A stretch of DNA of 64,000 nucleotides from Psococerastis gibbosa (taxonomy: Eukaryota > Arthropoda > Insecta > Psocodea > Psocidae), in contig OZ020489.1 in the NCBI GenBank assembly GCA_963971405.1, positions 19,928,290-19,992,289 on the forward strand, read 5' to 3'. Under the pieces are notes generated by a model that made no database searches, was not told where the DNA came from, and saw only the letters and a program-made list of their open reading frames with translations. The translations under genes and the position numbers were made by a program. Below are positions 37,458 through 47,812 of this stretch, piece by piece; the first letter of the stretch is position 1, and each line of letters starts with the position of its first letter.

Positions 37458-37823
37458 AGCCCGTAGGAAAGTGGCAGCCCGAAATTTAATACTTTTTTTA
37501 TTTTTATTTAAATAACTAAGCATGTAATTAAAGATTTGGCTCATCAAAGTTGCAGAGGACTACTTCATGCATCATATAATAAGGTATTTTTAGCATTCAA
37601 TATTGTAGTTTTATAAAATCGACAATACGTGAAAAGTTATTGTTTATAAAATATTTGCATGTTTCTGAAAAAACTACAATTTCGAAAATTAAAAATATCT
37701 TATAATATGATGCATGAAGTAGTCTTCTACAACTTTGATGAGCCAAATCTTTAATACCATGCTTAGTTAATTAAATAAAAAATAAAAAGTATTAAATTTC
37801 GGACTGCCAATTTCCTACGGGCT
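37458..37823. mobile_element. Palindromic repeat P2, copy b
   Basis: The terminal arms AGCCCGTAGGAAA and its complement are followed by long inner arms containing AAAGATTTGGCTCATCAAAG and TACTTCATGCATCATATAAT. The 366-bp unit is close to a complete hairpin. It is the best-preserved copy in the window. No target duplication is evident. Confidence 0.75.
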
Positions 37824-38218
37824 CTTAAACCATAGACCCAAGTCCGAACCCCACAATACCCGCCAACTTTTCAATGCGTATAATGTAAGCATGGTTTTTA
37901 ATTTGAATGCATTATGCTTTTTGCACTGATATCGAAATTCGCTGCTCAATTAAATTAGCTCATCACATCAAACAAAGAGTCCCTTTGATCACGAAACATG
38001 CACAATATTTCGCAGATTTAATAAAGGAAAATACGGTAACGTGCTGCCAATACATATTGTATGCACATTTCGTTCAATTCAAGCAATATTAATTATAATT
38101 TTAGGGCAGCTTCCAGTACATCAATAGGATGCTGACTGTATACATTAAACAACCATAAACTTGGCATTTTTATTTATTTAATTCACATATTTGCGTTTTA
38201 AGTTTTAAAAAATCTCAA

Positions 38219-38267
38219 TCCGTCAACTCCCCTTCTCCCCGAGGTGAAGGAGTCTGCCCAAAGTTAT
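38219..38267 (+). mobile_element. RB retroposon fragment, left of a SINE insertion
   Basis: It contains the RB 3'-half block GTCAACTCCCCTTCTCCCCG and GAGGTGAAGGAGTCTGCCC, matching 44514-44550. RB continues at 38457 after the SINE. Confidence 0.6.
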
Positions 38268-38456
38268 TGACTTCGATGGCCAGGTGGTAGAGTGCTTGTA
38301 CTTCTACGAGCCTCTACACGCCATGCAATCGGAAACGTGTCGTAACTCAACACTGGTATTAACCTACATACGAGACTGAAAAAGTCAATCGGATACATTC
38401 ATTAAATTGTTTGTATGCGATTAACTTTAAAAATAAAAATAAAAGTAAAATAAAAA
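38268..38456 (+). mobile_element. SINE S1, copy 3, nested in RB
   Basis: It starts TGACTTCGATGGCCAGGTGG and ends with AAAATAAAA-type repeats. RB sequence resumes immediately on the right (ACAGACTCACTCCCCC), so S1 inserted after RB. Confidence 0.75.
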
Positions 38457-38497
38457 CAGACTCACTCCCCCGCCAGGCTGACAGGGTTGCTTATAAG
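38457..38497 (+). mobile_element. RB retroposon fragment, right of a SINE insertion
   Basis: It contains CAGACTCACTCCCCCGCCAG and CTGACAGGGTTGCTT, which are continuous with the left fragment in the intact RB copy at 44351-44640. Confidence 0.6.
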
Positions 38498-38585
38498 GTA
38501 TTTTTAATTTTTGGTGTTGTAATTTCTCCATAAATTTGCAAATACGGTAAATTTGTGCCCCCTATCATTTCTAAGAAACAAAGCA
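38498..38585. mobile_element. Palindromic repeat P2, partial
   Basis: It contains ATAAGGTATTTTTAATTTTT and a following GTTGTAATTTCTCC segment shared with the arm-loop junction of P2. Only this part is present. Confidence 0.4.
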
Positions 38586-39689
38586 CTGCACCAATACTGA
38601 ATTATTTCTTTTAATACTCGTCTTCCCAACTTTTCTTAGCTACATTTGTAAAGCATACACAGTATATGAAAAATAAAAAATGACAGATTTATGTTTGATC
38701 TAGGTTTGGACTAATGTCTACTGACAGCAAAGGTATAATAGAATAATTATAATCTGCAAGAAGGGATCTCATTTTTAAATTAAGTCAACAGAGCATGCTA
38801 GTTTTAATGTGGTTGCTAATACTCATATAACATCAAAGTTATTAAATAAGAGAAATACTTATGCTAATTTAATAGCGTAATCAACAGTTCGCAGACAAAA
38901 AGCTAATTGAATGGGCGAAGGAAATAAAGGTTTGAAAGTAAGGTAGGCAGGCGGATGTGAGCCGTACAATGGGCTGCCATGAGATTGATGTGTTTGAGGA
39001 GGGGGGCGCTAATTTCTTAATAGGCCCCTTCTCGAGCCCCTGCTAATTATTTGGATTATGAGTTCATCTCAGGTATATGCGGAGCCCCCATCTTCGGCTA
39101 TTCGAGAAATCCCTGCGTTTAATCGCCGGATTTGATTCACGGGAGCCTGCAGGAACGTACGTTCAATTAAATTGATTTTATTTCCTCAGAAGAATATTGT
39201 AGAATGTAGAATATACGGTTTTTTAGCCTCGTACAGCTTATAGAGTTTAATTATTTTGGCGTCGTTTTTAAAATAAGAATTCAAGTGAATGAATAGCAAC
39301 AACAACTCTGCAAGGGTATTTAAGACATCGTCATCCACTTGGACCGCACTATCCACTTTTTTTGAAATAGTTTCAAATGAAATATCGATCGTATGAACAC
39401 TATAGAGGCGTCATTATGGGAGGATCTCACAATCACTTGAAAAGTAATGGAACGCCACTGCCATGCATTGGTACATGGCGTCATTGAATACATAACATGT
39501 ACATGAAGTTATACGTTGAAGTTGACGTTATATGTATTATATCATACAAGTATATTCCTTACCAGACTTTTCAAGCTATCGTAGAAGGACCCTTAGACAT
39601 TGGTATCCAGAAGTGTTCCTATAAATTATAATATACAGTATATATAGTACTTATGTGTAGTTATGTAAATCCTCCCACCAGACTCTCCA
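38586..39689. other. Gene-free sequence, unassigned
   Basis: No feature is supported here. Confidence 0.45.
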
Positions 39690-39945
39690 CACTGTTCGCC
39701 GTTTAAAAAAATGGTCCTGAGGTATGATTTTTGTGAACCTACATGCCGAATTTAATCAAAATCGACCGAGTAGTTTGCCCGGAAATCAACGAACAGACAG
39801 ACAGACAGACAGACATTTCGTAAAAACCACTTTTTTGGGTTCCTGGGACCTTAAAACATGTAAATCCGTTGAAATCTCGGAATCGAAAATTTCGACCGTC
39901 ACAAAGCTTTCCTTATACTACGTCTAAATTGGAAAGCAACAAATT
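39690..39945 (+). repeat. Dispersed repeat X, copy 3
   Basis: This is the cleanest copy of the X 3' part: GAGGTATGATTTTTGTGAAC, TCGACCGAGTAGTTTGCCC, a (GACA)n run, then the uninterrupted TTTTGGGTTCCTGGGACC site that is split by a MITE in copy 1. Confidence 0.7.
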
Positions 39946-40719
39946 AATTTACATACTGTATAGTAACTGCGGCCAATCGGAATTAGTTACATACTATATA
40001 TAACAAAATGTAGAGAAACGTTTCTTATTTTTAACAATGCCTTCAATGATAACTCTACTATTAATGTTGCAGGTGAAATTTTGCTCTTAATAACAGTAAG
40101 TTTTTTCCCCTTGGCTTCTCGGATCTAACTACGATGAATAAATTCAAATTAGTGATGTTCCATTGTTCAAACAGTACACAACGCCTAGGGTAAGTTTCCC
40201 ATCAAAATGTCCCCCCGCTCCCTGTACTGTATGTTGCCGAATGCTTATTAATAGGAAACACAGAGTCAATATCAATTGATAGGTGGTAAATCGATGTTTA
40301 CCAACCCCGTGGGGTTCCAGCGCGGCGATATTCTCTGGTCACTCCAGTGAATACATTGTAAATATTGGTTTCCTCTCAATATTTGACTACGAACTCCCTA
40401 TGTAAGGTGCACTATAAAGGGTAAGAGATTAAAAATGACTCCCCCTTTAAAAAAAATAGCCATAAAAATGAAATAATAAAAATTGAGGCAGTTCTGTGAT
40501 GTTTATATGTATTTTGTATAATGCACAATTAGCCTACATATAAAAAACTTAATGTTAATAAAACTTGATGAGATGCAGTATGTCGGTGAGAGAACCATTT
40601 TCCCTTACTACTGGGTACAAAATATCGTAAACAATAGCAATAGAGGCTTCAACCATCTTCCCTCAAACACAGTGTGTCAAAATCTACACTCCGAAACTTC
40701 TTTGCTTTCCTATTTACAG

Positions 40720-41150
40720 CACAAAAATCAGATCTCAGGACAACTTTTTATATTTTGGGCTAACTCAAATTTTGAGGGATTTTACAAAAAAAAACTCCGA
40801 AAAATAGCTTTAAAAAAATATTTCTAAAAACGGCACAACTGTGAAAAAATGTGAAAAAAAATGTGAAAAAAAACCCACTAGGTCGCTCCCCCCTTGATAC
40901 CTAGTTTAGTTCAAGGTGCAAAAAAATGAAAAAAAAATGTGAAAAAAACCCACTAGGTCGCTTCTCCCTTGATACCTAGTTTAGTTCAAGGTGCAAAAAA
41001 ATGAAAAAGGTTCAATTTTCATGAAAAATTAATAATAAATAATAAATAATTTTCTGACGAACCTATCTATCGATGTTTTCTAATTTTAGGTATATTTAAG
41101 GTGTTAAATAGAGTAACAAAACCGAAACGGTTCCTTTCCAAAGTAAAGTT
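40720..41150 (-). repeat. Dispersed repeat X, copy 4, inverted, with internal tandem duplication
   Basis: It contains the X blocks in reverse complement, ending with GTAACAAAACCGAAACGG near 41110. A segment of about 75 bp, including CCCACTAGGTCGCTNC and CCTAGTTTAGTTCAAGGTGC, occurs twice in tandem (from 40874 and from 40949). The duplication is specific to this copy. Confidence 0.65.
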
Positions 41151-41578
41151 ATGGTTGGTCTGCTATGCCAACTAAGTACAATGCAATCGTCCCATCGATC
41201 AATTCAATGCTTTGGGATAAGATTTAACCAGGTATTTACCATCTATTTTGGTACATACTATACTAATTGAAAATAGGAAAGCATGTTACGGTGCAGAGAA
41301 AAAACTTTCGTGCCAAATATATGACACACAATACAATATGAATTATGTATTGAATGACGTCTTTGGACACAATCACAATTGCAGCGGTTTTTAACCAAAG
41401 ACTACTTCTGCCACGGTTCCGATAAACGAGGTTAATTATATTATTATGCTTTTGGGACAGTTCCAACTCACAGTAACAATCGGTACAATCGGTATACTAC
41501 ATGTATGTATACATTGATCTCTTTGAGTGTGCAATAGGCGGTATGATCAAGTTTCGTTCTGACTTCAGCCAGTACAGG

Positions 41579-41841
41579 CAAGGCCGTAGCCAAGGGGGGT
41601 TCATAGGGGTTCAACCCCCCCCCCCCCTGAAATGAAATGGCTTGACACTAGATAGAATCGGATTTTGAGAGGTAAAATAAAAAATGCTATGAAATATCCA
41701 ATGAAATTTCTGAAAACCCCCCCGAAATGGAATGACTAGACACTAGATAGAATCGGATTTTGAGAGGAAAAATAAAAAATGCTATGAAATATCCAATGAA
41801 ATTTCTGAACCCCCCCGAAAAAAATCCTGGCTACGGCCTTG
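41579..41841. mobile_element. hAT-type MITE with perfect 8-bp target duplication
   Basis: The termini CAAGGCCGTAGCCAAGG and CCTGGCTACGGCCTTG form an inverted repeat, flanked by AGTACAGG on both sides (41571-41578 and 41842-41849). An 8-bp duplication and a CA-starting end are hAT hallmarks. Inside, a unit of about 90 bp is repeated in tandem with a 95-bp period (41629-41721 and 41724-41815), separated by C tracts. It has no coding capacity. A second terminus of this family appears at 63985-64000. Confidence 0.85.
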
Positions 41842-41849
41842 AGTACAGG

Positions 41850-43470
41850 GGTAACTATACGAGAATAGGAGTTGGGGCAGCTTAGCCAAGTCGAAACCAC
41901 CAGCAGATTGCCATTATTTTCTAAACTGGGTCAGCAGGATTCTAAACTGGCCAAATAGGGTCATTCGCATTCAATGCTGGTTTGTACTTTCGTACCATAA
42001 TAAATTGAATTCGAAGTTGAGTATTTTAACTACAGTATGTTTGGAATTACGACTTAACAAGTGTACTAGAAGAAATTAAGTTGGAAAGTATAGGTTTCTG
42101 ACATCTTTTGGGGAATTTTTAGCTAATGGGGTTTGGACAGTAAATTTCATTTAAACTGACGGTTCCTACTATTTAACATCTTTCGAGCAGATATACTTCC
42201 TGCTGTTATTACAATGACTCTGAAAACAAATGACCACACGCCTTTAACAAGTGTATTATTTAGATACGGTTAAAAATTCGTAAACCAAAGGGATTCAACT
42301 ATCTTTTCAACGAAAACATTTCTAAGGGGGCCAAGAATGTGGGGCCTAGGCAGTATCGCGGAATTTTCAAATGTAAACGTACGTCTAGTTACAGAAGCTC
42401 TCTTTAACACCTAAAATTTGATAATTCTATTAATTGCAAAATTAAACGTTAAGGTTCAGGAATAATCAGCACAAACGCCTTCGTTAAGGTAGTGTCTTTT
42501 TTCTGGATATTTTTAATGTAAAATTAATTAATTTTATGGTGTTTTTCTAGACCCTACCGTAAATTAGGATTCATTTAATGAAATTTTCGTGAACCTGAGT
42601 AATAAAGTAGACGTGCCAGATATCATGGGATTTTCCAACTTTGTTAATGTTCCACATCAAATGACAGCCATTTAATATACGAATATTATGAGTTTGCAAA
42701 GGCTGATACAGAAGCCAAGTTGCTGCTGACGGTTATGAAACAGAAACTAACATAATTCAGGCATGTGCTGAGAAACTAAATATATCGCCATCTGCATGTA
42801 ATAATCCAAGCGAAGATAAAAGGACTGTGGGCTCCCGGCAGAAAAAAGAAAGAAAATTGTCTTTATTTTCCATAAGAAGAAAAACCTGACACAGTGGTTT
42901 GGCAAGAGCACGACTTCTCTTTTCAGAGCTTTTCTCCAAGGTCCAAAATGCCATGATGGTCGTCAATATTCGATAGAAGAAGCATTTAAAGAAAAAAGGC
43001 CAGCGCAAACGCCCAAGCAAGGAAAAAAAGAATCATGAGCAAATGGATTTGAAATATGTAACTAAAAATTCTCCGTGATAATAATTTTCTCCTATTTGTT
43101 AGGCATTAATGGATCATAACAGCATTTCTGTGGAATGTGAGTGCCAGTGTTGCAGTTTCGCAGGTCCCCAAGATGAAGTGGCTAACGGTGCCAGTGTCAC
43201 GAGCGCAGGTGTATTATCACAGACAAACCATAAGGCATTATCCCACTCTATTTACCGTCACAAAGCCATAATCTTCCAAACAACCAAATACGACATGCAG
43301 GTAGCGGGAAAACATTACGTATCACTTACCGGCATCATAACCACTTCAGGCACACAAATAATTTGCCTCTTAAGTCTGACATGGATATCGTTAGGCCCGA
43401 AATCATACCTAGCCAGCATTTATAAAACGCATTGTAATGCCTCAATGGCCCCGGCTACAGTTCTTTAAAA
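41850..43470. other. Gene-free sequence, unassigned
   Basis: A 119-codon open frame at 43109-43468 on the plus strand shows no domain, no signal of splicing and no repeated copy. I do not call it a gene. Confidence 0.4.
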
Positions 43471-43494
43471 GAGAGATGGGACATTCGAGCGCTC

Positions 43495-43527
<33 letters not shown>

Positions 43528-43631
43528 CACCTCTTACGTTTTTTCAATGGCTGGTTATAGGAAACGTGGCATCAGGAGGCCCATGATTAAAACAAACATA
43601 AATATTGGCGGGCTCGAATGTCCCATCTCTC
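43471..43631. mobile_element. MITE M3, copy 1
   Basis: The terminal inverted repeat GAGAGATGGGACATTCGAGC and its complement flank about 120 bp that includes a T run of about 23. Related copies lie at 46926-47085 and, interrupted, at 52660-53190. The target duplication is unclear. Confidence 0.7.
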
Positions 43632-43734
43632 CTACATAGACCTCTAACCCCGGCATAGTCTGGCTGAGAACTAGTCCACTCCAAAATATCGACGCAGTTG
43701 ATAAATCTAATTATAATCATATATGTATATATAT

Positions 43735-43909
43735 ATATATTTTTTTTAAAGGATAACCGCATACGCGAAATTTAATGAATGCATCCGATTGACCTCTTCA
43801 GTCGCCTCTGTAGGTTAGTATCCGTGTTGAGTTCCGACACATCTCCGATCGCATGGAGTGTAGAGACTCGCACAAGTACAAGCAAGCTACCACCTGGCCA
43901 TCGAAGTCG
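43735..43909 (-). mobile_element. SINE S1, copy 4
   Basis: This is an inverted copy. The head TCGACTTCGATGGCCAGGTG lies at the right end and the tail runs into a T-rich and (TA)n stretch on the left. Confidence 0.7.
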
Positions 43910-44350
43910 ATGAATTGAATTGCAGTAGCATTCAATAATATGTGGATCAGTGTAAGAAAAACATTGGAAATAAACTACCCATACACCATGTGTCATAAAC
44001 CATTATTCTAGCCGCACCACGTTAAACACACAGTGACAAAAAGCGATCTAATTCAGGAAATGCCAAAATATCATCGGAGACACGTGATACGACTGAGCAA
44101 CTTGTTTTTTAAGCTGCCGTAAAATGTTAAGAGGACCGTTTGTAAACTTTGCGCTTCTTTAAACAAAACCCAATAAAACTGCCATAACTTGGGAGAATTA
44201 CCGGCACGTACACAGAGAGCGCTCCCGACATTTCAAAGTTTTGATCACTTTTCCGGTTCTTAATTACGAGTCTCCACCTCTACAGCAAACAGATACCATT
44301 GCATAGGAGGGCAACACTCGTTATCACTTACTATACTAGCCTAGTAAGGT

Positions 44351-44640
44351 ATACCAAGTGGAATCCACCACAGCAGAGTCTGTTGAAAACTTTAGCACTA
44401 CAAGTCTAAGTGCGTGTCGAGTTCTGATCACCTTCCAATTAATCGTGTGACTTTACCATGTTCCCCAAGTGGTTCGGAATTCACTATAATCAGAAGGATG
44501 TTCCTGTCAGTCAACACCCCTTTCCCCTGAGGTGAAGGAGCCTGCCCTTAGGGTGCCTCAAGTTAGGAAACAGACTCACTCCCCCCACCAGGCTGACAGG
44601 GTTGCTTGAAGCAGAAACGCTCAAAGCAGGAGTTTGAACA
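44351..44640 (+). mobile_element. RB retroposon, apparently full-length, 290 bp
   Basis: It begins ATACCAAGTGGAATCC and shares its 5' half with RA, including CCAAGTGGTTCGGAATTCAC. It then switches to a different 3' half (GAGGTGAAGGAGCCTGCCC, CAGGCTGACAGGGTTGCTT). It is flanked by CTAGTAAGGT (44341-44350) and CTAATAAGGT (44641-44650), a probable 10-bp target duplication with one mismatch. It has no coding capacity. Confidence 0.65.
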
Positions 44641-44689
44641 CTAATAAGGTCATTGGTGGGGGGGGGGGTAATTGTGGGTAAAAATAGAA

Positions 44690-45540
44690 CAAACAAACAA
44701 GTACGGCGCAGGGGTCGGTGTGTCATACAATTCAGATCTACTCCTCATACCTTTATTGCCGCAAGCGTCCGTCTATACAGCTGAACTTGTAGCTAAACAT
44801 CAAGCAATATTGCATATTATACGACATTCCATAGACAGAGCACTTATCATCTCCGACAGCTTAGCCGCACTCACAGCTATCCAGCAATTGTACCCTAAAA
44901 TCCCCTAATACACCTAATTATTAATTTAATCGCATGCCTACCACCGACCCAATGCATTGAGTTTCTCTGGGCCCCATCCCACATAGGGATAGAGGGTAAT
45001 GACAGAGCCGACAACGCAGCCAATTCTGCAACAAGTCTTCATTCTCCCCCCTTCCCTTACTTTCCCCCGTCAGACTTCAAAAATACAGCACACAACCTCT
45101 TAAAAGAATGTTGGCAGACAGAGTGGAGTACTGCGAAGGAAAATAAATTAAGAACAATACAACCAATGGTGGGGGGTGGAACTTGTTCGAACACCAGATG
45201 AGTAGAAGAGACCAAGTGAAGGTGGTTCGTTTGAGAATAGGCCATACAAGGTTAACACATGGACACCTAGTGGCGGGCACCCCACCACCCATATGCCACA
45301 ACTGTCAGGTGCGACTAACTATTCCTCACATTGTCATAGAATGCCCTGTCTACTCCCTCCTGATACAGATTTCCAGAAAGCAGTCTCCCACAATACAATA
45401 CTTCTCCAGCACACCATTCCTTTTCTTCACGCAGCAGCTCTGGCAAGCCTCATCTAGCAAACAATTCAATGGTTTAATACAAGCATCGGCAAACTGCCCT
45501 TAGACGGTCACTGGGCAACCCGTTGTCCAATTGTTTTTTT
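44690..45540 (+). pseudogene. LINE 3' end with RNase H, I-type
   Basis: This is a 5'-truncated LINE. Read in order, the frames give YGAGVGVSY, an ASVYTAELVAKHQAI segment, IISDSLAALTAIQQLYP, then WAPSHIGIEGNDRADNAA. These are the conserved blocks of the RNase H domain found in I-clade LINEs, including acidic residues in TAEL, SDS and ND-AD. A frame change lies near 44905 and another near 45180. The last part (45183-45503) reads VVRLRIGHTRLTHGHL and then CHNC-x12-H-x4-C, the zinc-knuckle-like C-terminus of the same family. RNase H would remove the RNA strand after reverse transcription. The RT core is absent and the copy is inactive. Confidence 0.8.
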
Positions 45541-45599
45541 GGGGTAGGGCAATGATTTGTTTGAGCTTACCTTGGTCGGAGGCTGATTGGTGGTAGAGG

Positions 45600-46030
45600 A
45601 GAAGCAGCAGTAGGTGACACTGCAGCAACCTATGGAGGACCTCTCCCATCAGGCCAGCCAGCGACTGCTGCCGCCGTGCATTACCGTCTCACCCCACACC
45701 ATCTGCAACAGCGAAACACTTCACGTCACAAAAACAACAAGGAACAGGTCCCTAAACTATAACAAAACTAGAAGGGATCCAACTATAAAACTCCCGATTG
45801 AACTGAGAGCGGCGAGAAATGCTTCTAACTTCCATAAATTGCTTAGAAACCATCTCTTAAAGAAAGCTTTCTACACTGTCACTCAGGCACTAGGACAATC
45901 ACAATGACAGAACTACCTGATTTTGACGATATTCTGACGATTTTATCTTATACTTTACTTGTATTGTATAATTTAACTGAAATATATATTGTGGAAAATC
46001 TGCATGGTAATACAGTCCAAAGGACAATTT
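45600..46030 (+). pseudogene. LINE C-terminal fragment, CR1/Jockey-like
   Basis: The frame ending at 45907 reads KTRRDPTIKLPIELRAARNA and then FHKLLRNHLLKKAFYTV. The LPxELRxA...FxxLLRxHLL pattern closes many CR1/Jockey-type reverse transcriptases. The upstream RT motifs are missing. The AT-rich region to about 46030 is probably its 3' UTR. It sits directly after the I-type fragment, but its motifs belong to a different group, so two separate insertions are inferred. Confidence 0.6.
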
Positions 46031-46604
46031 AAGAGTGTTGCCACCTCGTCTTAGCCGACCTAAATCATGGGGCAATTCGATTTTTATCCGGATGGTAGGA
46101 GGCAGCTTTAGGTTTAATCCAATGAACGTTGGCTAGTGCTTTAAATGTTTATAAGTCCATGAACAAGATTTATCGGAACAACAAATTCACGCACAGGCAG
46201 AAAATTTCATTATTTTAATTGAATGTCCACAAAAAAATTATTTTTCCTTTTGGCATGTCTCATTGGGCCAGTCTATTTGTAAATGAGGAACCTTAAAAGT
46301 TCAGGTAAATGAAAGCTAAAATTCACCCCTTGATGTTTCACGCTATTATGTCAATTCCTTTAAAGTAGCTTCAATAGTTCAATACACGAAAATTATAGTG
46401 CAACGTAGCACAGGTACCAGATGACTTAAATTTAAATATTGTTGTAAGGTCGGACGTAAACATCTGGGCAGAACAAAAGAAACATTGCAATAAGCTCGGA
46501 GGAAGCCAAGCGCGGACCACCACCAAAGCAAGACAGCTTCATCAATTTTATGTAGCACATACAATAATAAAGAACATTTGTCGTAGCTCACCAAGCGAGT
46601 CACT
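46031..46604. other. Gene-free sequence, unassigned
   Basis: No feature is supported here. Confidence 0.45.
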
Positions 46605-46620
46605 GTTACAACTAATATAG

Positions 46621-46910
46621 TAGTATAGCAGTAGTAGTAGTGTTCGTCGGGTTAATAACGACTTAGGCCTCATATTTGGGCCCATAGAACGACCCCGACT
46701 TGGCTGTCCTACGCCCATAGGACAGTGGACCTCCTGATTATAGTGGATTCCGAACCACGTGGGAAACACAGTCATGTCACACGATTATTTCGGAGGTGAC
46801 CAGGACAAGTCCTACCATGTTTCCCTACCGGTACTGTGCTCACGACCAAGTTATCTGCAGCTTTGAACCTGCTCTGGTCCGCTGGATTCAACTTGGTATG
46901 GCGGCCGACT
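46621..46910 (-). mobile_element. RA retroposon, full-length 290 bp
   Basis: This is the reverse orientation of 51039-51328 and has the same length. The 3' end on the left carries an imperfect ACT-repeat tail. Flanks GTTACAACTAATATAG (46605-46620) and GTAACAACTAAATAG (46911-46925) look like a slightly decayed target duplication. It has no open frame of note. Confidence 0.75.
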
Positions 46911-46925
46911 GTAACAACTAAATAG

Positions 46926-47085
46926 TTCTATATCGGAGTGATGGGACATTCGCTTCCCGCCAACAATATTCATCACGTCTCCTATGAACAGTAATAATAA
47001 TAATATGAAAAACGTAGCAGGTGGCCCCAGGATTCAAAATATATTTTTGGCGGGTTCGAATGGCCCATCTCACCTCTAGCTACAA
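46926..47085. mobile_element. MITE M3, copy 2
   Basis: The termini GTGATGGGACATTCGCTTCC and the inverted GGCGGGTTCGAATGGCCCAT pair with each other and with M3 copy 1. It lies directly beside the RA element. Confidence 0.65.
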
Positions 47086-47131
47086 CTAGTAACAATCGCA
47101 GGCGTAGATGGGTAGACTTGCTATTTTTTCA

Positions 47132-47190
47132 GGCCATACTTCGGAGGGCATGTAAAGGAGGCGGCCCCGGGTTTTCCTAGTTGAGTGTAA
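47132..47190 (+). mobile_element. SINE S2 body fragment, split by a MITE
   Basis: It contains GGAGGGCATGTAAAGGAGGC and CTAGTTGAGTGTAA, close to the S2 body at 2639-2700 (minus strand). S2 resumes with TAAGAGA at 47571, on the far side of the MITE. Confidence 0.7.
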
Positions 47191-47570
47191 AGCGCCCATT
47201 CCACCAACCGGCTAGGGCTATTTAAAAAAACGGTGACGTGGTAGCAGACATTCAAGACTTAGGTGGCGTTTCCACCGACCTCACATTGCAGAATGCAAAT
47301 GACATTGACGGAAATTAGAATTTTTCTCTTTATAGAAATCTATTAAAATGTTTGTACTTAACATATCCCATGACGCCATTTTTTAATTTTAGTTTGATTG
47401 TGATTTTACTGTATGATCATTGATCAATTTTAACTATGGCATAGAGGAAAATAAACATTTCCGTCAATTCCGCAATGCGAGGTCGGTGGAAATCCCGGCT
47501 AAGTCTTGAATGTCTGCTACCACGTCACTGTTTTTGTAAATAGCCCTAGCCGGTCGGTGGAATTGGCGCC
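47191..47570. mobile_element. Two-tier palindromic MITE, copy A (PIF/Harbinger-like)
   Basis: It is flanked by TAA on both sides (47188-47190 and 47571-47573). The intact S2 SINE supplies the empty site (GAGTGTAAGAGA), confirming a 3-bp TAA duplication. The outer ends AGCGCCCATTCCACC and GGTGGAATTGGCGCC pair. Inside lies a second inverted pair with its own GGTGGCGTTTCCACCGACC-type ends (47262-47499). TTA/TAA targets fit PIF/Harbinger. It has no coding capacity. Confidence 0.85.
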
Positions 47571-47741
47571 TAAGAGATAGCGGTAACTACGTGAACACTG
47601 TTCGTTTATTGAACCAAATATCGTACATTTCATAACTGAACCCAATCTATGTCAATGATGACCGCATATTATTTACCAACATGAAGAGGAGCATTTTCTG
47701 CTATTTACTAACGATATCCCAACGATTATAAACCCCTAGGG

Positions 47742-47812
47742 TAGCTGGTAGAGTAGCCCTTCGGGGCCGAAGCTCGTCCAATACAATAAAGACGTTTTTT
47801 ATTTCATTTCAT
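47742..47812 (+). mobile_element. Short LINE-like 3' tail
   Basis: The segment GTAGAGTAGCCCTTCGGGGC, then CGAAGCTCGTCC, then AATAAAGACG and a T-rich ATTTC-repeat end looks like a LINE 3' UTR terminus. A stem (GCCCTTCGGGGC) is visible. There is no second copy here to confirm it. Confidence 0.35.

Noticed and set aside
39788-39815. A CRISPR-like or minisatellite array at the (GACA)n run
   Set aside because: It is a simple tetranucleotide run inside repeat X, with no spacers.
43109-43468. A 119-codon open frame, possible small gene
   Set aside because: No domain, no signal peptide, no splice or repeat context. It is compatible with chance in a 64-kb window.
45183-45503. A host zinc-finger gene
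   Set aside because: The Cys/His motif sits at the expected place after an RNase H domain of a LINE, so it belongs to the retrotransposon.
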